DNA of 64,000 nt from Guadua angustifolia (taxonomy: Eukaryota; Streptophyta; Magnoliopsida; Poales; Poaceae): assembly GCA_036346375.1 (NCBI GenBank), contig JAYEVE010000238.1:106052-170051 (forward strand). Reading direction: 5' to 3'. Under the pieces are notes generated by a model, which was given only the letters and a program-made list of their open reading frames with translations, was not told the DNA's origin and did not search any database. Positions 1-13,297 of the stretch are shown here, one piece after another; the stretch's first letter is position 1, and each line of letters starts with the position of its first letter. A program made the position numbers and the translations under genes.

Positions 1-1002
1 CATTTCTATAAAAATATTTAGATTTCAACTTAATTCGAATTGAATTCATAAATAGGTTAATTCCAATGCATTTAAAATTCAAATGCATGTATCTATTGCA
101 AATAAATTACAAATTTAGTGAAATCAATTTATAAACTTTGTTAAGATCCTGAACTCTCTGTTTACAAAAAAATATTAAGTTTAGCCTTTGTTTACATTTA
201 TGTTCTCTATGAGATAATTCTTTCCAATTTGAAAATTCAAATAACCATAGCTAATGCGATAAGCTAGAAAATTAGTGGAATCAATTTCTAAAATCTTATA
301 AAATCATAAGCCTCTGTATCTATAAAAATAATTGAATTTGAATTTTATTTGCACTTAATTCCTATTAGAGGTGAATCCATTCTCAATTAAAAAATCAAAT
401 AATCAAAACTTATGCAAATGCATTCAAAAATTGTGAAACCAATTCCTAAATCCTTATAAAATCTACATGTTTCTATTTCTATAATTGTGTTTCATGTTTG
501 GTATTATTGACTTCTTTTTTCTTCATATTGCTATTGCTTTGTGTTGAATTGCCTATAAACACCAACATTGTAGAACCCGCGACTATCAACCCCAACTTCG
601 TCACTAAAACCAACGAGTAAGGCAAGCACCCTCTTTGATCATGTTGATCCCATTATTTTTTCGAGTTTGTATTGTTTTATCAAATCTATTTATGCATGCG
701 CTTATTTTTAGTAAACATTGATATGGGTACCGGTAGATATATCTCTTAACTCATGGAACTTCCTAAATGAATATTGTCATGTGAACCTTGATAATCCTAA
801 GTTAGGTTTAGACAATATAAAAATTTCAATTGGGTATATTCGAGTGTACATATATGTATCTACTTTGTTATGCTTTATAAATAGGATAACAAATGGTTGG
901 GTATGCTATTTGTTATGAATATAAATTTTATACATGTTGGAAAATGTGGTCACTAGTATTTTGGTATAAAAATATAAAAAAAACTATAGTTTGACGTGGG
1001 CA

Positions 1003-1154
1003 AGATATGGTAATAGCCGGATGTACTAAAACTTGCACGTAGTGTAGGAGTGTTCTCACCCGGGTCGGACTAAGGACCAGATATGGCAATAGCCGGATGT
1101 ACTAAGACTTGCACGTAGTGTAGGAGTGTTCTCACCCGGGTCGGACTAAGGACC
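1003..1154. repeat. 76-bp direct tandem duplication (2 copies)
   Basis: The units 1003-1078 and 1079-1154 are near identical, differing at a few bases (for example tggtaat against tggcaat). The LTR copy at 39960-40045 has only one unit, so this duplication is private to this copy. Confidence 0.9.
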
Positions 1155-1229
1155 GAACGTAGTGTTGTTCAATCCAAGAAAATCAGTGCAACCACAAGCG
1201 CTAGTATGGGATGGCCTTAGCCCAATTAA

Positions 1230-1460
1230 GGGCCTGTTTGGTAGAGTTCCAGATCTTAACTTCACCTAAAATCTGAAACTTGTAGACTAAAATAAAGTGA
1301 ATTAAGTTTATATTTTTGATCTAAAATATAAACAAAATGATCCAACTAAACACTCACAGCTCCAACTCCATAGATCTGGTGGAGCTAGGAATATCTAGCT
1401 CCACCAGATCCACGGATCTGCTGCGGAATTGGTGGAGCTGGAGCTCTACCAAACACACTC
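1230..1460. mobile_element. Tourist-like (PIF/Harbinger-type) MITE, TSD TAA
   Basis: This 231-bp element starts GGGCCTGTTTGGTAGAG and ends with the inverted CTCTACCAAACACACTC. It is flanked by TAA on both sides (1227-1229 and 1461-1463). The related LTR at 40105 reads through the site without the insert. Termini and a 3-bp TAA duplication are the signature of Tourist-like MITEs. Related copies lie at 36618, 42419 and 55837. Confidence 0.85.
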
Positions 1461-4212
1461 TAAGTTACCAAGTTTAGCTTTGCACATTGAAAGAATGTAG
1501 TAGTATGGGCAAACCAGTGTAGGTTTGCTCGGAGGGGTATCAACATGCAGATGTTAGTGAAACACTTACCAATACAACAGTATACACCTTTCTATAGGGA
1601 GAAGTGAGGAATCAATAGGAGTGAACTGTCGAGAGTACAGAGAGTGTACAAATATCTTCCGCCACTATAGTGCAAGATTAGGTCTAAGTAATGTAAAGGG
1701 TCATGTCATGACCTCTTAGTCACACGCCAAAGAAAGAGTGAAAATATCAACAAAAAGAGTTGGTCATGTCTTGTGAGTAAAGATGTGCGCCTCTACAGAG
1801 TATAAAATTTTTTGAAAAACCATTGTTGCGGTTATGAGAGACTTGATGCACCAACACTAGTTAGAGTTTTGATATTTTTTCATAAAAAGTGTTGATTTGG
1901 AAATAGTGTTGACGGGTTTGTTTCTGATTTTATGCCAAGAGTTGACAACGAATGGTTCAATTCTCACATTCATGTTATTTTAAGCAAAATAAGTAGAAGT
2001 TATAAAGATAAAGTTATTCGGGGAATTAAGATGGCTCGAATCGCAAGATTGGAAGCATGCGTGCTCAAAGCATATATAACCGCATATTAGTTCGGTGAAC
2101 CCACATACAAGCAATGCAACAAGCACACACATTTACCAAAATAGAAGGTGCTACCCGTTTGAATAGATATTTGACGAATACTTATACCAAGGGTACCCCA
2201 CACAGCAAAGTACACATCTATTTCAAGATCGTATTTCTCTCAGTCAATCCGGGTGTAATACCGCCACTCGTTTCATCCGGGTTTTTCTTTTCGCCGTGAG
2301 TTTGTAGTGTCAGACTCTGGGGGATGGTTGATTTGTGGTCTCTAGAGGTTGTGTAGTCTTTATTCTTTTCCCCCTAGCCTTTGATTAATAGCACCCAAGT
2401 GTTGGAGTATAAAGAAGAGAGCGAGAGAGGGACCCTAGAAAAGAGACCACCCTCCCAGTCGGCTCCTCCTGGAATGGGCTGCCATTTTTTCCTGCCGACT
2501 CCCCAATCCCCTTTTCTTTTTTCCTTGGCTGAACTTCTCTTGGCGGCATTTTGTTTCCTGGCGCCTGCTGCTTTGGGCTAAGCATTTCTTCTGGTGATCT
2601 TCCTGTTGGCCGTCTTGCCGCAGCGCGCCTCCTCTGGCGCCTCCTCCCTCTGGCTCGGCGTCCCCTGCCGGAGCTGCAGCCGAAGCACTCGGTTGCCCTG
2701 GCCGAGCCCTTCCCCCGCTGGCGTCGTCGACCTCACCTCCGGCCAGCATCTCCCCCCATCTCCCTTCTTCCTCCATGGTGATGCTTGGAGGTATATTAGC
2801 TTGTGTTGGTTCTGTGCATGCATGGTGTTTGTGTTAATGCCTAGCTAGGGTTTGGGGTGTGGTTAAGTGGCTGGGTTAGGGTTCTTGCCATGGAGTCTTA
2901 TTGGTTGATTAGCTGTATGTGGAATGGTTTAGAGGTGGAACCCTAGAAGCTCTGCAGTTTGTTTTTCGAGCAGATTCTTGTGCCCTGTTGTAGCGCGAAA
3001 TTGTTAATTTTGCAAGCATTTTCTGGGGGTCTGGTTATTGAGAAAGTTGTAGGTAATCGAATTACCTTTCAATAGAGACCGAAATCACTCAATTTCGTTC
3101 AGCCGTTTGAAAGTTATGGCTATTTTACCGAGTTCTGTCCAGTTTGTGTCGTGATTGGTTCAGTCTGTGTTCATCTTCGATCTGCGATCTGTGGGTGCGT
3201 TGGCTGAGTGAATGGTTGTGACATATGCGTAGTTTTTCTCCTCACGGTCGTTATGAGCTCAAGAACTCGAAAATCCAATAAACCAATCAAAAGTTACGCT
3301 ATTTAGAAGTCTAGGTGCTGAAATTGGAAAACTGCAGCATGCTCTATTTTCCGGTCGGAGTTCAGTGTTCGATTTGGAGGCCCTCGAGGTATCTCCTGCA
3401 TGTTTGGCTTTGAGATAGCTGGAGGTCATCCTCTTATGGTTAAATAGGAGCTGAGTTCACCCCATTTGGTTAAGTGAATCAAAAGTTTGGCTCATTGGAA
3501 GGCGGCTATCCCCTTTGGTCAGATTTTTCCGTTTTCTGGGATTTCGGAGTGGGTTGTAAGATCGATCTCGCGCTAAGTCTTGCGGTTGTTTGGTTGGCAT
3601 GTTTTTGAGTGGATTGCCTCTGCTTGCAGGTGGTGGGACCCCAGGAGTGGAATCAACTTCTCGCCACCCAGTTTCAAGAGGTTTAAGGCAAGTGCATTGT
3701 ATCGGTTGTGGCTTAGGTGGCCACTAAGTTTTACAAGAATACCGTTATCCATGTGTTGCTTTAATATTGTCGTGTTTGCTTTTGCATGCGATATGATGAA
3801 TGGGAATGGTTAATTGGTTATGCGTTTATTTAAAACGAGTTTATATGCAAGTGTAACCTGTATAACCCTTATATGGTATCTAGTTGATTGCTTGTGTTAT
3901 GTATATGCTTACGCGATGGTTGCGTTTGTGTTTATAAGCACGTCTAGTAGGGTAATTGTCTTTTGATGAAAAGGTTAAGTAATCTGATGCAAGTGCATCG
4001 TTGATTGAAATGATTTGTGTCGAGAGTTGAATGTCATGATACCTTAAGATTATGGAGAGCTATCGGTTGAGATGTCATACTATTATCACTAGTATGATAG
4101 GGTAATGTGAGTAATGACGTAATGAGGTTTGATTAATAAGAATAGATGATTTGGCGATCATGAAAATGGATTATGACTTTAACGGGAGTGTAATGATAAT
4201 TGTGACCACGTA

Positions 4213-4350
4213 GATATGAGTGTCAAGAATATGAAAATGAATGTTGAGAATAGGAATATGAGTGTTGAGATTATGAATATGAGAGTTGAGAATATGAATA
4301 TGAATGTTGGGAATGCGGATATGAGTATTGAGGATATGGATATGAATGTG
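4213..4350. repeat. Irregular minisatellite, ~20-24-bp units
   Basis: Degenerate copies of a unit like gaatatgaatatgagtgttga follow one another. The open frames on both strands here are a by-product of the repeat. Confidence 0.7.
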
Positions 4351-4710
4351 CGGAATGGCATTTGCATATGTGCATTCATGAAAAGTGCATTGAGCCAGGG
4401 CGGTGAGAAAGTCATACGGACTATATGACTAATCCGGTGTGCTCGGATTTCCTACCCCGTAGTCCCATCTATTGGCGTAGATGGGAGCGGTGTTAAGCGT
4501 AGAACCCGCTACTGGGTAGCAGGCAAGTCCTGTTTCGGCAGGCCCCTTCCACGGGATGGTTGGGTTTGAGGGCACGCATCGACGAGTGGTGCTCGGCAAT
4601 ACCGGTATATGCTGAAAAGAGGAGATGAGTCATGCATGATGCATCATATGCATGAGAATGGTTAAATATGCATGAGAATGGTGAAATGAGATGAGCATAT
4701 GAACATGCAA

Positions 4711-4890
4711 GCATATTTGCATCTGCATTGCATTGATAATGATGAATCATGTTTAATGAGTTGATTGTGATGTATGGGTATGAGATTCTTCATTTGTATG
4801 GCATATTTGCATCTGCATTGCATTGACAATGATGAAACATATTTAATGAGATAATTGTGATGTATGGATATGATATCCTTCTTTGGTATG
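4711..4890. repeat. 90-bp direct tandem duplication
   Basis: Two copies begin with gcatatttgcatctgcattg at 4711 and 4801 and differ at scattered positions. Confidence 0.88.
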
Positions 4891-5494
4891 TTTTATGCAC
4901 TTGAGTATGAAGGCAGAGAATTGAAAGTGTTAATGGTTAACCGTGGAGCTAATGGCATTTATAGGTTGAGGATTGAGTCGTGGACTCATCCAAAAGTGGC
5001 TATCGAGGTATGAGTAAAGTTTAAATGATTCTTGAGATGGTTGTGGTATTTGGAATCAGTTTCTAGTTCATTTATTTACCAAGTTCAGTCAAGTATTTGA
5101 ATTATGTTATGTTTCAAAGTATAGATATTTCGTTTGATTCGGTTGCGTTTTGGTTGATGCACTTTGCTGAGTCTTGGACTCACGCTTGTTTGTTACTTGT
5201 TTTCAGGTACGATGAGGTTGTCTCGCTGGGAAGGGAGTAGTAGCATGAGCACGGCTGCAATCACCGTTAATTGAATTAAATAATGCGTAGTGTCAAGTCT
5301 TGATAATGGTTGTATTATTGTGATTTCTGTTTGAGTTGTTTAGTTGCTAAATTGTCCTTATGGTTGATATGATATTGAATTGCTCTTATGTTTGCTGAGT
5401 GGATGTCCATAGTTTTAGAGGAGATGCTGCCGAAATTTTCGGTGAATTTGGGAGTTGGTAGCATTTCGGACTCCGTGGGGAGTCGGGGTGTTAC

Positions 5495-6533
5495 ACCGGG
5501 CTCGGAGCCCAGACTGGTGACAGTGCCGACCGCTGAAAGGGGTTTTACCAAAGTCTCCGTCCCTCACAGATGGGATTATCATTGGATGATGGATAAAACA
5601 CTAAATGGGCCATGCTAGACCACTTCCTGATCGAAGGCCTCATCAGGCCATACAGATTCCCGGGCCTCGATCGAGGCCACCATGGAAACTCAGGACCGGC
5701 CTCGGGTCGGGCGTTCTCGCCGAGCCATCACTGGGACCAGGGGCGACGCCTCCATGAGCCGGCTCGATCCGGTTCCCCTAAGCACCCAACAGCTCGGCCT
5801 AGACCAGTCCGAGCGCCCCCGGACTCGACTCGGGCCTTTGGCGGGGCCCGACGAACTCAGCTCGAAACCTCCGCCCGTCGCCCGGTCTGCGCGCGGTGGT
5901 CACCCGTTCCACAGACACGACGGCCGTGATGGGGCTAGTGGTTCCTTCCCAAGACAACCGGAGGGCGGCCTCAGCTAAGCACCCGTCCCCTCAAGCCGTC
6001 AACATCTGACAGACGCACAGAGGGTAGGTGCGCACCTTCCCAACGGGGCGCCGTCCGTTGTGTCTACCAACCCGGCATGGGATGAGCAGGAACCTGTCAG
6101 TCGTCAAGACCAAAGACCGGGACTCCCGGACGTAGCATACCCCTATCTCTTTTCTAAATTCCCGTGAAACCTGCCCCTCCGCCTATATAAAGGGAGGCAG
6201 GGCCCTCAGGGAAGGGCGCGCCCACATTCGCTCATATTTTCATTTCATTTGAACTAAGCCACCCGACCCAATTCAGCATCCGATCTAGGCAAGCCCTTCC
6301 GAACTCCTCTTCCTCTCTCTCGGACAAACGCTAAGGGCCTGTCCTTAGCTCCCGCTTGTAACCTCCAGAGGCCACACGAGGGTAATACACACCACCGCCT
6401 CAAGACTGAAGTAGGGACATTCTACCTAAACCAGTATACATCCGGGACTTCCTCAGTCTAGCCATTCGAGGAGAGGGGATGCGCGACCCCCTATACTTAC
6501 AAATTTACTTGCCGATTATACGAAACACCGACA
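5495..6533 (+). repeat. Probable Gypsy-type solo LTR (~1 kb)
   Basis: A GC-rich block ends CACCGACA at 6533 and has the layout of a Gypsy LTR: GC-rich U3, a TATA box at 6184, a leader, and a polyadenylation-side tail with TTGTAACCTCC near 6356. No primer-binding site or coding sequence follows, so it looks like a solo LTR. The left end is uncertain; a TG start near 5489 or 5611 is possible, and I found no matching 5-bp target duplication. Confidence 0.5.
6184..6191 (+). promoter_or_regulatory. TATA box of the 5.5-6.5 kb LTR
   Basis: The sequence TATATAAA followed by GGGAGGC sits about 350 bp before the LTR end, the usual place for a U3 TATA box. Confidence 0.55.
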
Positions 6534-6770
6534 ATATTAAAAGGATAAAAAATCTAAATTCGTTATGCAAATTCTAAAATTACATAACAATTGTGGTATT
6601 CAAATATATATGTAATCATGGAACAAAAAAATTCTGATAAATTGTAGCATCCAAACATAAGTAAATTCTAAATTAAAAAAAATCGAATGATTATACACCT
6701 ATATGTATATAATAATTAATAATTTAAATTTAAAATGTGGTCATCAATATATATATATATATATATATAT

Positions 6771-7245
<475 letters not shown>

Positions 7246-7362
7246 GGAATTAAATTTTGAAAAAGATATGCTGCCTAAGTAGATATAATTCAGACCTACA
7301 AATTTTAAATAAAGTATGGTGTCAAATACATATGAATTGAATTAAAATTTAATTAAAAGGAA

Positions 7363-7567
7363 GGTATACATGTATACATACATATACATGTACATATACA
7401 TACGTATACATGTATATATACATGTACATGTATACATGTATACATATACGTATATGTATACATGTATACATGTATACATATACGTATATGTATATATGTA
7501 TACATGTGTATATATATATAGTTATATATATGTATATGTATATATATATATGTATATGTATATGTAT
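7363..7567. repeat. TATACATG/TATACGTA-rich simple repeat
   Basis: The tract alternates purine and pyrimidine almost throughout, made of tatacatgtatacatacatatacatg-like words. It reads open on both strands, which explains the Tyr/Ile/Met/His-rich frames seen here; these are not genes. Confidence 0.93.
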
Positions 7568-7920
7568 ACTGAAAATGATTACATACTCACAGGTGTACGT
7601 ACTCTCACCTTCCATATACCATTTAAATGATATTGTTATACCTCTTTATCCTTTTGAATATCTTTGTAATACTAATTATAAAATACTCTAAAGTGAGTTT
7701 CATGAAAAATTTCATTAAAGTCCACCCTTTATAGCAATATTTGTTTATATATTCTTTTTACATATGGAAAAAAGTATGTAGTAAAAAATAAAAGGTTACG
7801 ATGAATTTTTACAACCATGTTGCATTGGAGTATCTTAGAATTATTATTGGAGTATCTTGAAAGTGATAAAGGGTATAAACGTTCATTTAAGTGGTATATT
7901 AGAGGTGGGAGTATGTACTC
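7568..7920. mobile_element. TIR element in (TA)n, copy 2, left part (split by CACTA)
   Basis: The sequence follows copy 1 (6771-7146) almost base for base up to gtgggagtatgtactc. It then stops at the CACTA terminus. The missing end of the element, tcgagagtacgg..cttccc, is found at 19121-19146 on the far side of the transposon. Confidence 0.85.
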
Positions 7921-7940
7921 CACTACTGAACCGGCTATCA

Positions 7941-8207
7941 CAAGCGGCTCGTAACCCCTTTACAAGCGGTTTATAACGCTTCTAAGCAAGCGTGTGATAC
8001 CCGTCGGGTATGACAAGCGGTTGCTTTCGAACTGCTGTGCTTGTGGCACGAGCGGTTGGGAACGTGTCCAGAAGGCGATGTAGCCGCCCGTGGGGGCGCC
8101 AAGCGGTTCGTGTTACAAACCGCTTGGAAGCGATATTCAAGCGGTTAGTATTACGAACCGCTTGTGAGAGCAACACTCGAGCGGTTGGACTCACCAACCG
8201 GTTGTGG
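7941..8207. repeat. Left subterminal repeat array of the CACTA element
   Basis: Direct and inverted copies of a word close to CAAGCGGTTNGTNNTACNAACCGCTTG are packed within 270 bp of the left terminus. In known CACTA elements such arrays bind the tnpA-type protein. Confidence 0.85.
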
Positions 8208-8361
8208 AGAGAGTTTTCGATTATATGCATTATAGAATATGTTCTTCTGTGTTTTTGTATATCGTTTTTGACCGTGAAATTAAATATGAGTGGAGGAGTT
8301 TTTTGCAATTAAATATATATTACATATGCATACTCATACACATGTTCACATGCTAGCTCGA

Positions 8362-11300
8362 TTACACAAAAAACGAACTTAATAGTGTAAAAATGGACAA
8401 GTACATACACGCATAACCGCGTTTACAAGTTTGAATGATGAAAAAATGATTATCGAACTCATTTGTTGCATCGTCACTCTTTATGTCCTTGGTCGGCGTG
8501 GATGTCGTCATCGGTTCAGCGGTGTCCAACGCAGAAACCTTACATGGAACTTCGCCATTTGGAGATACAACCTCGTTGACAAGGAAGCCGATAAGTTGTT
8601 CTTGGAGTGCGCGCGCACCGGTGAGGCGGAGCGCGTTAACGTGCTCATCGATGTTAGGCGACAATTAATTAAGCGGGAAGTATATAAATATCCGATCACA
8701 TGCAATTAATTAAAATGTAAGTTGTAGCTAACAAATTGACATGCATATACGAACCTCGGCATAATGTTCGGCTAAATGCCGCCATGGATAAAACTTTGAA
8801 TATAGTGGAACACGTAGTAGCCACATAAGTTGTTTCGGTAGTCGGCGTTTAACCTTCACGGGAGAAATTTGAGAATATCGGATGAAGAAGCGATATGGCG
8901 CATGTATATTAATAATAGTTTTTGTATGCGTGCACAGTGCTTACTATGACTTGAATTCTTTACGGAATTCTCCTTTTGCTTCTTCTTAAACTTTGCAAAT
9001 GTCTTGTTAAGGATGTTAATGAACCATTGGTATTTTTGGATTTGGATTCCTTCTTGAGTCATAAGCGTAATCCTGCTGTTGTCAAGCTCGATGACTAGAA
9101 GGATCGATGAAACCTATTAGTATATTGCAACATATGGATAAGTAGCTACTCGTACTATCAATGGCTTAAGAAATACAAGAACAAGAGGTTTGTGAGAACA
9201 CGTACTTGAAGTTGAAGGGCGTATATATACGGTTTGTAGTGTTGTTTCAACAATGCATGCAAAAGGTATTCCTCAAGTAGCTGTTTTTGCTTGCGTCAGT
9301 ATGACCGATTTTCTCGTTGACAATCTACGGGTCGATGAAGCCAGCGTTCTGTTTGCCCGATCTTTTACATCGTTGTATCTCCATTCTACATAAGAAGGAT
9401 AACTAAGTTAATTAGATTTTCAATTTTGTGGTGCGGGAGGAAGCAAGCGGTAAACTTAGTAGATCGACACTTACAGACACCGGCGAGGACATGAAAGACA
9501 CGTTGACCTCGTCTCCTTGGTACACATGGTACAAGTCATCGAATTCGCCATAGTTACGTGTTGTTCCCGGAAGAAATACTCATCTTGGAAGCGGAGGAGG
9601 AACATTGTATATCCTTTAGATGCCCTTTCCATGTACCATTCATGCATTTGGCGCATCTTGGTTGGGAGATCTTTTATATCCTTTGGATCAATTAGCGCTT
9701 TCTTAGAACTCATACTTCCATTTGATTGGTGCCATTATTGGAATATCTGGTCTAATGATTTGAGTCCGCCTCCTTCAGAATGCCATTCTCCTCAAGTCCT
9801 CGGCACTCTGCGATCTTCCACTTTCTTCTTCTTTCTGCCGGAAGGCCCGTGTATTTTGCCTTTGTAGCCTTTCTTATTGTCCTTTTGTAGTCGCTCATCA
9901 CAGTAGCGGCGCCGTTCCGCATATTTGAAAGTGCTTCCGAGCTTTTTTATCTATTTTAAGCTTGGACTCGGCTTCTTTGGCGCATTGCACAGCCACATCC
10001 GTCTTCTACGGATGCGGCTAGCTCCTCATGATCGAGTCATATGGCCTCTTTGGCGGTTGTTTTGACATTCTCTGGTAGCCGGATGCGATTTCGTGGGAGG
10101 AGGTGCTAGTGTGGGATCTCTCCTTCGACATCGAGCTTCTTCCTCGGGGAGATCTTTGGGCGTGGTATTTGGAGATGTTGGGTGCTTCTTACTTTCGAGG
10201 CGGTGGCGGTGGCGGAGTCGGGCTTCTTTGTGGAGCGGGAGGTGAAAGGCGTGGCTGGACCATCGAGGAAGCATTGCGTCTGACGGCTATTTGGAGGAGT
10301 CGTGGGTTGTCGATGTGGAGGCGTGCTTGCTCTGGGCTGGCTCAAGTGCGGGGCCTCTCTTCTTTGGAGATATAACCTCCACACCATCTGGAAATATGAT
10401 GTACTTTTTGCGCCATAGGATGAATGTGCCATGGAGGGCTGTCAAGGTTGGTCACCTCGTCGCCCCGGGAATATCGAGCGAGATCTTGAAGCCCCCACCA
10501 CCTCTTCCACCGTGACCTTGGAGTATCAGGAGGGTATCTGGTTGCGATGGAATGTCAGCCCGCCTCCACCGGATAAGCCATGCCGTAAGCCACCTTGAAG
10601 GAGAGGTTACGCATATCAATGTGTAGCTTCTTGGCGGCGCGAACCTTGATCTTGTCCACGGGATGGACGGGCGTGCTTGTCGTCTGTCTGAGGGCCACGG
10701 CGGACGCCAAGCTGCTCTTTAGCGCGGTCGGATGATCACGGATTCGGCGCCGCTGAACATTGGTCGAGCGTAGTGCTCCTGAAGGCGGCTCATTGCCGGA
10801 CACTTTTGCGTGACGGGTCATCGATGGAAGCCTTCGTAGCTCTAAGCTCTTCCTCCAATCGGCTCACTCTACCGATCTCTCCTCTTGCTTCATCCGACTC
10901 TGTAAGTGCTTGAGTCTTTGGCAAAGCCGTGCCTCCATGGCACCTTCCCGAAACCTCGTGTCCGTCCCGGGTGCTCAGGGTTTTGAAGGGCATATGTTAG
11001 CTCGTCATTCTCCCTGTCCGTCAGCAAGGATCCTGACCGAGTCTGCTCGATTGCTTCTGCAATCCTTTCACCAACTTCCTGGACTGTCGGTGCCATCACC
11101 AAGCTACCGTCATCAGCAAGGCTGCCCCCGTGACCCAATAACCAATTGCGCATGCGGGGCTCCCAATTCTCAGTTTCAGGTATAATATCGTGCTGCCGAA
11201 GCTCATCTTCCCGCTTGTCCCATTTCTTTGCAGCCTTGATGTAACCACCGGTCGAGATGGTGGTGGTATTTCTTCTTCGTGCATTCACCTTGTTTTTCTC

Positions 11301-11491
11301 TCTCGCGGCGCATCACGCATCCAAGCGGCTTGTACTCCTCGAAAGCATCCCAATGATCGGCGGCTTAGGAAATTTATTGAAGTCGGCCTTTCTCCTTTGT
11401 CGATGTACTTGCGGGTGAGGGCGACTTCCCTCTTTGAAAGGAAGTTGCCATCTTCTTCAAAGCCCATCTCTTGGCCTTCGTTTCGTATCAT
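8362..11491 (-). pseudogene. CACTA accessory (tnpA/Ulp1-like) gene, decayed
   Basis: Reading leftwards on the minus strand, fragments appear in the order usual for grass CACTA ORF1-type proteins. Near 11280-10890 is a segment ending in NPEHPGRTRGFG, KVPWRHGF and STYR, a hallmark of plant CACTA proteins of the Transposase_24 kind. Near 10680-10560 is HPVDKIK..LHIDMRNLSFKVAYGMA, matching the following conserved domain. A proline-rich spacer follows (10430-10100). Near 9710-9600 is LPTKMRQMHEWYMERASKG, and near 9390-9330 CRMEIQRCKRSGKQNAGFIDP, which leads into the Ulp1-like protease region and is closed at once by a stop. Pieces lie in different frames with several stops, and left of about 9200 nothing more is recognisable. 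Assignment rests on remembered family motifs; exon structure is not resolved. Confidence 0.7.
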
Positions 11492-13017
11492 ACGGAAAAG
11501 TGAAATTTTCCTTTATATCATTCGAGCGGTTCCTTGGTAGCTGCGGGGACTTGACCCATTTACGGATCTTGATTGGGGCGTGATCCCTCACGTGGTAGCC
11601 ATAGCGTTGTTGAAAGGCCCAATTGCTGATTCGGGGCTAGCAGACTCCGTCGTTCCGACTTGGTTATCACGTGCTTTGTCGAAGGCTTTTTGTTAGGTCC
11701 TCGATTCATTCGGTTTGGGTGGCGATGAGTCTGCATTTGGATACACAAACACATATAATATGAATGATTTTAGAATAATTAAATGTTTACGGTGAATTTA
11801 TAATGGGTAAGAGTATACCTCGGTACCGGTGTTAACGACCTCATCGGCAGCGTCGGCAAGACAACATCGTGATTTTCCGCATCGATGATAACGGCCTCAT
11901 TAGCTAAGACGCTACCCAGTATAATGGTCTCGAACAACAGATTTTCCGCTTCATCGTATTCGGGTCACCACGTCTTGGTGTCGCCATCTAGAGTAGAGCA
12001 AATCTCGAGGCTTAGATTATATCTGAAGACAAGATTGTTGAGAACAATTGAGGCTTAGATTATATATGAACTTTCGCATGCAATCATATACTTACACATT
12101 TCACATGATACATATACAATTGACAATTCACATATACTTATACATTTCACATATACTTACACATTTCACATAGACTTACACATTTCACAAGATACATATA
12201 CAATTGACAATTCACATATCCTTACACATTTCACATAGACTTACACATTTCACAAGATACATATACAATTGACAATTCACATATACTTATTTCTTTGAAT
12301 AAAAAAATAACGAATCATTCTTATTCCACACTAATAAGGAATGATTCATTAATTTTATTCAGCAAATTCGAAAGTGTCGTCTTCATCGACCGACCTCAAT
12401 GCGGAATAAAGGATAGATTGTGATTACGTCCCGGGCATAAATAAAGAGGAATGTTAATGAATCACGATGGAGAGCAGAAAACTAAATCATCGACAACAAT
12501 TTAGCAACTATTGTAGTAAAAAATATATGAAGTGCTAGTAAAAATATAATAACACATTTCACATATACTTACACATTTCACATATACTTACATATACTTC
12601 TAATGCTGACACTAGTAGTCACTTGGCTATTATTTGAGTTGAACCCATTAAGGCCGCACATGGCTACATCTACTTGATTTACTTAACTCACCTGACATTA
12701 AAGAACATTGATATGAAGGGAATATGTATTGTGGAGAATGGAATCCAAGTACTAGGCTGCGTAGGATTAATCACATGCATCTGCATGGATTAATTTTACT
12801 TCCACTGCTACAATGTGACAGTGAGAGATTAATATGTGAGCAGGGAGTACTACTCGGCTGGCTCTGCTCTCTACTGCCGACTACTACTCCCTCCCTCCTG
12901 CACCGACCATAACACATGAACACTAACAGGAACAAAAAAACCATTTCATAGCCATCCATTCAACACTCCTTGTGGGCACTAATCACAACACTTCATAGCC
13001 ATCCACTAATCACAGCA
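11492..13017. other. CACTA internal non-coding region
   Basis: No gene is recognised. It holds the ~65-bp tandem repeat described separately and a partial echo of it at 12550-12600. It lies upstream of the minus-strand accessory gene, so its promoter may be here, but no element is clear enough to mark. Confidence 0.5.
12088..12290. repeat. Tandem repeat, ~65-84-bp units
   Basis: The phrase gatacatatacaattgacaa recurs at about 12107, 12191 and 12256, separated by copies of cttacacatttcacatag. Spacing is 84 then 65 bp. Confidence 0.85.
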
Positions 13018-13297
13018 CAACATAAACACTCCTTGTGGGCATTTCACCGAACACCTTGTGTGCATAAAAGCAGAGAGAGAGAGGGGCGTTTGCGCGTACC
13101 TAGGATCTCGGTCCTCCGGGTGGAATGGCGGGCGGCGTCAGCGGTGGCGGAGGAGGTCCTTGGCGAGGTGGCGTCGTGCGGGACTCGGCGGAGGTGGCGG
13201 ACTTGAGAAAATTTGGGTTGTGAGGAAGCGGGGACTTAGAAAATTTGGGGTGTGAGGAAGAGCGGGCATATGAACTTTATATAGGGCACCCACTTCT

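Larger units (their letters stand above)
1..2030. repeat. Diverged LTR fragment, same family as the 38.6 kb and 57.4 kb LTRs
   Basis: AT-rich DNA without a credible gene. Blocks at 570-660, 955-1155 and 1590-1900 match in order 39517-39610, 39950-40045 and 40240-40640 in the solo LTR of unit A, and also 59750-60300 and 61440-61697 in unit B. It is therefore an older, truncated copy of that LTR family, entering from beyond the left edge. A Tourist-like MITE and a 76-bp tandem duplication lie inside it. Confidence 0.6.
2031..5494. repeat. LTR-retroelement-derived non-coding DNA, ending GTGTTACA
   Basis: No frame here is a credible gene. The stretch 2440-2780 is GC-rich with overlapping open frames on both strands, as expected of an LTR leader. 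Layout and wording (the chain of poly-pyrimidine and stress-like short motifs, then GAGTC..GACTCACGCTTG near 5170) resemble the long solo LTRs at 31400 and 41040. It ends at 5487-5494 with GTGTTACA, a common terminus of this LTR class. Its left boundary is not resolved. Confidence 0.45.

Noticed and set aside
2381..2848. Overlapping GC-rich open frames of 66-113 codons on both strands
   Set aside because: There is no domain, frames overlap on both strands, and the setting is LTR leader-like.
5612..5978. Pro/Arg-rich frames of ~100 codons
   Set aside because: They lie in the GC-rich U3 of a Gypsy-like LTR and have no recognisable domain.
7349..7691. Tyr/Ile/Met-rich open frames on both strands
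   Set aside because: They are translations of the TATACATG simple repeat.
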